Source of the DNA: Cristatella mucedo
Taxonomy: Eukaryota; Bryozoa; Phylactolaemata; Cristatellidae
Assembly: GCA_009760855.2 (NCBI GenBank)
Contig: WPIO01000464.1
Location: 1-40,600, forward strand
Length of the DNA: 40,600 nucleotides
Direction: 5' to 3'
The translations under genes and the position numbers were made by a program. Under the pieces are notes generated by a model that was not told the origin of the DNA, did not search any database, and saw only the letters and a list, made by a program, of their open reading frames with translations. How positions within the stretch are numbered: position 1 is the stretch's first letter; every line of letters begins with the position of its first letter. Below are positions 34,961 through 40,600 of the stretch, piece by piece.

Positions 34961-35207
34961 TGGCTTGCAGTCACGTGGTTTGTAGTCACGTGGCTTACAG
35001 TCACGTGGACTGTAGTCACGTGGCTTTTAGTCACGTGTCCTATAGTCCCCTGGCTTATAGTCATGCGGCTCCTAGTAAAGCATCTTATGATCACGTGACT
35101 TCTTGTCACGTGACTCGCACTCACGTCGCTTATGGGCACGCGGCTTATAGGCACTGGCTTGTAGTCATATGACTTGTACTCACGCGGCTTGTAGGCACGT
35201 CGCAGTC
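34961..35207 (+). repeat. 15-bp minisatellite with CACGTG E-boxes, about 16 units
   Basis: The unit is close to AGTCACGTGGCTTGT. Perfect CACGTG cores stand at 34972, 34987, 35002, 35017, 35032, 35092 and 35107, all in one 15-base register. The units between and after are mutated (CCCCTG, CATGCG, CACGTC, CACGCG). One unit near 35152 has lost two bases. Since 15 is divisible by three, both strands give long pentapeptide-repeat frames, which I regard as by-products. CACGTG is the palindromic site of bHLH factors such as MYC/MAX or USF, and whether it is bound here is unknown. Confidence 0.93.
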
Positions 35208-35770
35208 CGTCTCTTCGAGCTTCACTGGTACCTAACCTTAGCATGGCATCGACTTTTCAATCCTTGGCACACAGGCTACTTTACTCACTCACACAAGCCT
35301 TTATATTCGTCTTCCAATCTTCTAGGCCTGCCACGACACTAACTGAATATTTTTATGAGCACGTCGTCTGTCAACATGCTAGTGAAGGACTTGAGTCCGG
35401 CTCCTGTCGCCATTTGCAATAACTATACGTCGGTTTAGTCTCAGCAACTGAAGGACGAGTCTGCTCGCTTAGCCTCGCGTTTGCACCAATACACTTGTTT
35501 TTACATTCAGGGTGCTTTGCAAGCTTAAGCTTCGAGTACCATCCAAGTCGTATTACTTACCGTTCAGGGATCCTACAAGCAGATGATCTTATTCTGGGAT
35601 TCGGCATGCATAGCAAGGCACGGTACTCCGGGCATCATTAACCCTGCAGTTTCATGGTTCTTTTGCAGCGAGTTGTCAAGTGCCGGAATTGATATTTGGT
35701 CTTCTTAGGGCGCTTTGAAAGCTAGCTATTACAATTATTATTTCTAATCGATGTTGCTAGTCATTCTTAC

Positions 35771-35977
35771 CCCAACCGCTTTGGATATTGAAGCTGGACC
35801 ATTGGTAGTTGCTCCCATCATAGCTGCAAGTTAATTGAAAGCTTCCTGAAGGGATAATTCCATCTTGAAAGTAGAGCTCAATGGTAGTCATGGGATAGAA
35901 TAGATCCTGATCTGATCTTGTAACACCGCCATTGACGTAGTCGATAGTATATTGTGGTAACCAACTTGCTGGACATC
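35771..35977 (-). CDS. Atypical sushi-like exon 1 of the visible array, two Cys only
   Basis: This 207-bp exon of 69 codons has the same length, acceptor type (CACCTAG just above 35977), donor (TGGG|GTAAGA) and phase 1-1 as its six neighbours, so it belongs to the same gene. It keeps the first cysteine (LGC) and the third (QLTC), plus Trp in NYQWSS. The second and fourth are missing: Tyr stands where the second should be (ELYFQDG), and Ser or Gly where the fourth should be. In sushi modules cysteine 2 pairs with 4, so exactly one disulfide has been lost as a pair. It has no sequon. The fold assignment rests on exon structure and spacing, so it is less certain than the others. No earlier exon is visible above it. 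Confidence 0.7.
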
Positions 35978-36702
35978 CTAGGTGAGTAAACAATCTTTTT
36001 TCAAAACTCTTTTGAGTATGCATAGATTCGTCTTATAAATTTTTTTTTGCATTAAAGCTCGTGATTAGAATATCAAAAGAGTATAGAGCCTCACAATTAA
36101 AAGAATGACAAAAGCTATGAATATATTTAGCAAAAACATGTGCATGATATCTCCTACCAAAATTCATTGAGCCACCAGCTACCTTACGTAAAGCAGAGAA
36201 AAACAAATCACGCGTATGCAAAACTTATAATTTCCTGCTAATAACTTCAGCTTATTTCTAACAGTAGATAAAAACAAGACATGTGCCAACTAAAATCATT
36301 TGCTTCAACACCCCTCACTTAAATAAGTAAGCTACTGGGACATAATTAAAGTTATCCTAGCTAATTATTGGCAACAGAAGGAACGTCGGAGTTAGTAACT
36401 TTTGGATGTGGGCTTTATTTACCATACCTTCTAGCTAAAATGAATGAATTCTGCTCATAACATTATAACCTTGCCGAGTAGCCTTCTAAGACGTCCGACG
36501 CAGATCAAAGTCACAGAAGACTGAACGTTAGCAAAGCTCGCATGCAAAAGGAACACTTTCAAATTAAATGAAAGTCTAAATGCCGGAATTAAAGTTGCTC
36601 TTGCAATAATACCGTACCGTGTATGTTTGGCTCAAATTCGACTTCTGAAATAAAAAAGCTAATAGCTCCGATGGTGTACTTCAGGCACTAGTAATTATAA
36701 CA

Positions 36703-36935
36703 TTAGGAAGAAGAAGAATGGTACATTGCGTATTGCTTTTCGAGATATTAATTTCTGTCTACGCACTTTAAGTATGCTGTAAATGAAGCCTGACAGTATG
36801 CACAATGTTAGAAAGCATAGCATGGTTAGCGGCAGCTGGCACAGTACCAGCATGCATAATCACACAAAGAATAAATCACAAGGACCGATGGAGAGGCTGT
36901 AATAAATAGGTAAGTTTGTACTTTTGTGGCGATAG
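36703..36935 (-). mobile_element. Diverged LINE 3' tail
   Basis: An AAGAAGAAGAA run stands in place of the AAT tail. It is followed by a diverged hairpin block (ACGCACTTTAAGTATGCTG), then CATGGTTAGCGGCAG, CATGCATAATCACACAAAG and ACAAGGACCGATGGAG, which match the 3' untranslated regions of the LINE copies near 330-470 and 25075-25140. It is older than the others. Confidence 0.65.
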
Positions 36936-37000
36936 ATTTTGAGGCTCTTCTGCCGCTGAATAACTCAGGCTGTTACATCAGCCGGTCTTTACTTTGCCAA

Positions 37001-37085
37001 ACGGTTTTAGCCTAGTGGTAAGGCGCTTGCACTTCATGACCCAGGTCGTGAGTTCAGGTCCTGCAGCAGGGAATTCATCGTTATC
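37001..37085 (+). mobile_element. tRNA-derived SINE-like fragment
   Basis: The A-box TTAGCCTAGTGGTAAGG (37007-37023) and the B-box GTTCAGGTC (37052-37060) are spaced as in tRNAs. It aligns with the piece at 1411-1500 over about 75 bases, the better-preserved A box being here. The arms do not pair fully, so a SINE head is more likely than a tRNA gene. Confidence 0.6.
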
Positions 37086-39029
37086 AACTGCGAGAGAGAG
37101 AGCGATACCCTGCGTGACACTTCTTTTCGCTAGTTAAATGAGGTTATTAAACTTATCTTATATTTAATTCTATTTCAACTTTGACGGGTACCGTCTTGAA
37201 AATGATACACTAACTTTGCATGCTACGGTCTTGAAAATTATTTTAAAGTACAGAAACTTATTTCTTTGAGCAAAGGAATAGATGATTGCATTATTTTAAC
37301 ACTGCAATTAATTGTGGCCTTATCATTAGCCTTATAATCTTTCCAATTTCCTTGTTCTTATCGGGTGCTCGCTGTACCTCTATCTTTCTTTACCTCATTT
37401 AACTTTTCTTAGGATTTCTCCCGGTCAACCTTTTCACTTCTACTTCCGTTTATCGTGCTTTCTTTTTTTGTTCACCACTCTGTTTCTCCTTAATGCTTAT
37501 GATGAAGCACCGAAAAAACATCTCGCGATTCATAGGAATCATATCAGGATGGACTTGAGTCTGGCACATCTGCACGGCAATGTGCCCCGTCAAATTTATG
37601 CAGGAGCTTACCACAGCCATTTGATTTACAAAACTTCACTTTGGACACTCGGGCCTTCGTGAGACCTGAAACACGAAACATTTACTTTAGTTGGCCCTTA
37701 AAAACGTATCGCACAAAGCGGCAAACCGAAAAGAATACATTCATTCGGAAAACGACGAAGTGAACTATCAAAAAAATAATGACATGGCAACCTTGAAACA
37801 CACTCCGATTCTTTAATTACTGAGCGACAGCATATATTTGTGATAGCACAGTTTAACTGCTAGTTTCGAAGCTTGCTACTCGAATGATGCCACTAATAGA
37901 ACTTCACCACTGCATGACCAGCAAAGAAACTCTATAAATTTGTATGTTAAAACGGTTGCTGATCCAGCGACTACTCGTAGTTTTGGCATAGCGCACAAAC
38001 ACATTATTAGTCTTTTGATAAGCCTTTACCATGTGTCAATGGACGTTTCATAAACTATTAAACCGGTAACTAATAGTTCTTAATTTTTATAATCTACTTG
38101 TAGGCTACTTATGCCTATTACCCTTACTCTTGCAAGTGCCTTGCAGTGAGCTAGGTTTTTTATCTTGTTCAGTAGTTTATCTAATACCCATTAAAATCTT
38201 GAGATCTTACTCAACTAGCTGGTATGAAAGCAGGGGTACAACATAATTCCAAGTTTAGGTCTGATTGAAACAGAAATAAAGCATTACCGATCACTTAGTT
38301 CCCACCTTCGAAAATTTTAGTTATGACGGTAATGTTAAGAAGTAATCGTAGTGCTGACTGGCTCAGGTGTTGTAAGAAGTAGAAAATACAAAGCGCTCTT
38401 TTAAACGGCAATTTATTTTATATAGAGTTGTCTTTCGAAATATCTAGTCAAAATGGACATAGGCGTCGTCTCACACGCCTAGAATCTCAAACAATCACAG
38501 AATCCTCACACTCTTGCCTCCAATCTTTCGCCATTTAAGTACATAGGAGCTTAGACAAGAGCCTAGAGGTACAGAGATTCAGATGTCGAGAGTGAATAGG
38601 AAGAAATATGATCTACTTGACAATTAGAATGAGTACGCAAATCAGCTTGAACTGAAAGAGTGCGATTTCTTTTGCCAAGGACTTTGGGAAAGTCAGAAAA
38701 GTTCATTATAGAGCAGGAACTTGTGCCTGGTGGACCATCGATTACCGCTGTTGTCAGAAACTTACAACTAACGGGAAGGGTAAGAGATTCAAAACATTGT
38801 TTACCTTTAGCCATGAAATCTTTGAAATTCAAATATTATGTACCTCCGTCTGTAACTCCACAAAGGCACAAAGACTATGTGGGCGTTTCGCAGGAGAGTT
38901 TTATATAGTGCACTCACAGAGTAAGCGGCTTTCGGTACGCATTCGGTGGCTAGCAGACTTAATCTCAAACAACAAAGAGAAAGTGGGAACCATAACTGAT
39001 TCAGGAGAGCAGGTTAGGGAGTGAGTAAC

Positions 39030-39440
39030 ATGCAAGTAGCAGCTCAGGATGACTGGCAAGAATGAGCCGTAGTTGGTAGCAGGAGAGTTGCTATCGTTTC
39101 GTAAGAATCGTGGAAGTGAGTTCCACAGTCTAGGACCATCTGAGCTAAACCTTCTGTCGCCAACGTTATTTAAGCGGATCAATGGAACAGCTAATTTATT
39201 GTCCATACAGAACCTGAGGGCACAAGAAGGCTTAAACTGGTGCAAAAAGTAAGCTAGGTACGGAGTAGCCAAGCCGTGGAGGGCCATGTGGGTCAGTATG
39301 AGAACTTTTCTCTGTATTCGTTGATAAAACCGGAAGCCACCCTAGCTCTTTTAGCAAAGGAGACACCTGGCCAAACCTCTAGAACTTCGACACCTAAATT
39401 TCGAGCACAACAGCATCTCCTATTAGAAGAGCAAAGACGA
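39030..39440 (-). mobile_element. Second LINE family (CR1/L2-like), C-terminal RT fragment
   Basis: The minus strand encodes YREKVLILTHMALHGLATPY, then LAYFLHQFKPSCALR, AVPLIRLNNVGDRRF and DGPRLWNSLPRFLRN. These are the conserved C-terminal blocks of CR1/L2-type reverse transcriptases. Upstream, an RRCCCARN block fits with shifts. The sequence differs from the family at 176-1000 (DGPRLWNSLP here against YAPKARNSLP there), so it is a separate family. Both ends are undefined. Confidence 0.8.
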
Positions 39441-39799
39441 GCTGTCGCAGACGGTTGCTCCACCACTATTTTTCAGCTATCTTGGGAAATCAAAGAAAAA
39501 CAAACAAACCCTTTAGGGGATAAATGCCGGTAGTAGAACAGTCTGACAGCTACAGCAAGGTCTCAGCAACAGCCAGAACTTCAAGAGCGTCTTCAATTAC
39601 AAGACCGCTGACAACTAATGGGTTACTGCACAATGAACTGGCGCAAATTAACTGATAGGGACATTGATTTTTGGGAGCGCCTGCAAAGCACTTTAAGGAT
39701 AAGACGCCAGCAAAAAAACAAGGCAACCAGATGACTATTTTAAATGTAGAAGTGGCTGCCCTGTTCAGGAAGTGTTCTATCAATCCATTGCCTGGCCGG

Positions 39800-40355
39800 G
39801 CGGTAATGCTCCACGACTTAATGCTGTATAATGAAACAGAGGGGTCTGTCGTGAGCTTCGCAGTTGCCGTGTCACGCCAATTCACGGTGACCTGCTCTCG
39901 CTCCAAATCAATCAGAGTATCCACTTCAAGATTCTGTCCCTTACTTTTAGGTATCTTCATTTTGTGTCCCCAGCCTAACCTTCAGAACTCAACCCCGCCA
40001 GGCCAGGAATGGTACAACCGGCTGTTCTGAGTAGAATCTTTTAGCGATACCCCATACGAAGCTCAAAACTATTGGAGACCGTGCCTTTATTTCGTATGCT
40101 CCCAAAGCCTGGAACTCACCCCGACGCACATCACAACGTCCCCTGACTTGAAGATAATTAACAAGAAGCTTAGAATACACCTGTCTATTCCAGCATTCAG
40201 TGGGTCTTTGGGATTGGTCCTATGTGTGTATATGCATGCTGTTACTGCCCCTGCAGCTTGAGGAAATTATCATCAATCATTTGGTAATGCTTTCATTACA
40301 GCATCGGTAAAGTGTATAGAAAAAGATTCAGTTCTCTGATGGTGCTATAAAAACT
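39800..40355 (+). mobile_element. 5'-truncated CR1/L2-like LINE, 3' end
   Basis: Plus-strand blocks match the 176-1000 family in nucleotide order: GTCTGTCGTGAGC at 39844, CTTCAAGATTCTGTCCCTTAC, TCGTATGCTCCCAAAGCC at 40096, GCATTCAGTGGGTC near 40193 and the tail with TTCAGTTCTCTGATGGTGC. The frame is heavily broken, and the AAT-type end is eroded. The left edge is uncertain. Confidence 0.75.
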
Positions 40356-40400
40356 TGTTAGGATTATAGACGAAAACAATTGTACATCGATTGCTACTTA

Positions 40401-40455
40401 TGGTGCTCAGCTGCAAGGTCTGAAATCTGAGGTACCAGGTTCAATTCCTACTTCT
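40401..40455 (+). mobile_element. tRNA-like fragment (possible SINE head)
   Basis: TGGTGCTCAGCTGCAAGG resembles an A box, and GGTTCAATTCC (40438-40448) is a good B box, 37 bases apart. It lies just after the tail of the LINE at 39.8-40.36 kb. No full tRNA fold is visible. Confidence 0.35.
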
Positions 40456-40600
40456 GGTGGGGTTTTTGCCAGTCAATGTATTCTAGCTATAATTTGGGGA
40501 GTCGATAATAACACAATTTTAAAGCTCTGGGTTAAGCCTGAAGAGAAAATACTCCAAAAATTCTTATCACCAGGTAACAAAGTGAGAGTGATGTGAGCCT

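Larger units (their letters stand above)
30328..35770 (-). other. Intron, 5443 bp
   Basis: This complete intron holds a LINE 3' end in the opposite orientation (33.76-34.40 kb) and the 15-bp minisatellite (34.96-35.21 kb). A somewhat GC-richer stretch at 31.3-31.85 kb has short frames that I do not recognise. I see nothing in 31.9-33.7 kb. Confidence 0.6.
35978..40600 (-). other. Partial intron or 5' region upstream of the first visible exon
   Basis: The gene enters the window from above 40600. I see no further sushi exon here. The stretch holds three LINE remnants, a SINE-like piece and a tRNA-like piece. I see nothing recognisable in 37.1-39.0 kb. Confidence 0.55.

Noticed and set aside
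10331-35207. Short direct repeats as possible CRISPR arrays
   Set aside because: Units are contiguous without unique spacers, and the DNA is eukaryotic.
34948-35244. Pentapeptide-repeat proteins on both strands
   Set aside because: By-product of a 15-bp minisatellite whose period is divisible by three. No start context, splice sites or conservation evidence.

Overview
The window is animal nuclear DNA, and I see no sign of a bacterial or viral genome. Coding DNA is sparse and split by spliceosomal introns. The rest is intron sequence with LINE, hAT and SINE remnants, microsatellites and minisatellites. The phylum cannot be named from this sequence. An invertebrate metazoan is my guess, based on the divergent sushi modules and the repeat mix.

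The one gene I can support lies on the minus strand and fills the window. Seven exons of 201-213 bp lie at 35771-35977, 30118-30327, 22504-22716, 18513-18716, 13317-13526, 4255-4455 and 2617-2820, in transcript order. Each encodes exactly one sushi/CCP (complement control protein) module, and each is bounded by phase-1 introns on both sides. They splice in frame into 483 codons. All are open, with recognisable splice sites (one is a GC donor). Neither end of the gene is in the window: there is no signal peptide, transmembrane segment or stop after an exon, so this is the middle of a larger, probably extracellular, multi-sushi protein.

The introns (1.4-8.9 kb complete, plus two partial ones) carry several kinds of repeat. 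(1) A CR1/L2-superfamily LINE with a short AAT-rich 3' tail is present as one long decayed copy (24.9-28.3 kb) and several 5'-truncated copies. The long copy has been broken by a hAT element and by a detached LINE tail, and the hAT element carries a LINE tail of its own. (2) Two hAT-type non-autonomous elements have matching ends and imperfect 8-bp target duplications. The one at 18.3 kb closely recalls the SPIN group. (3) There are tRNA-derived SINE-like pieces. (4) A 261-bp direct duplication lies at 1.7 and 3.3 kb. (5) Simple or satellite-like arrays include a 15-bp minisatellite with seven CACGTG E-boxes at 35 kb and a 77-bp AT-rich tandem at 6.7 kb. (6) A GC- and CpG-richer block of unknown origin lies at 5.15-6.48 kb.

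I found no convincing new system. The best leads are the sushi exon array (one exon lacks any methionine and one module has lost a disulfide pair), the SPIN-like element, the three-level transposon nest and the E-box minisatellite.
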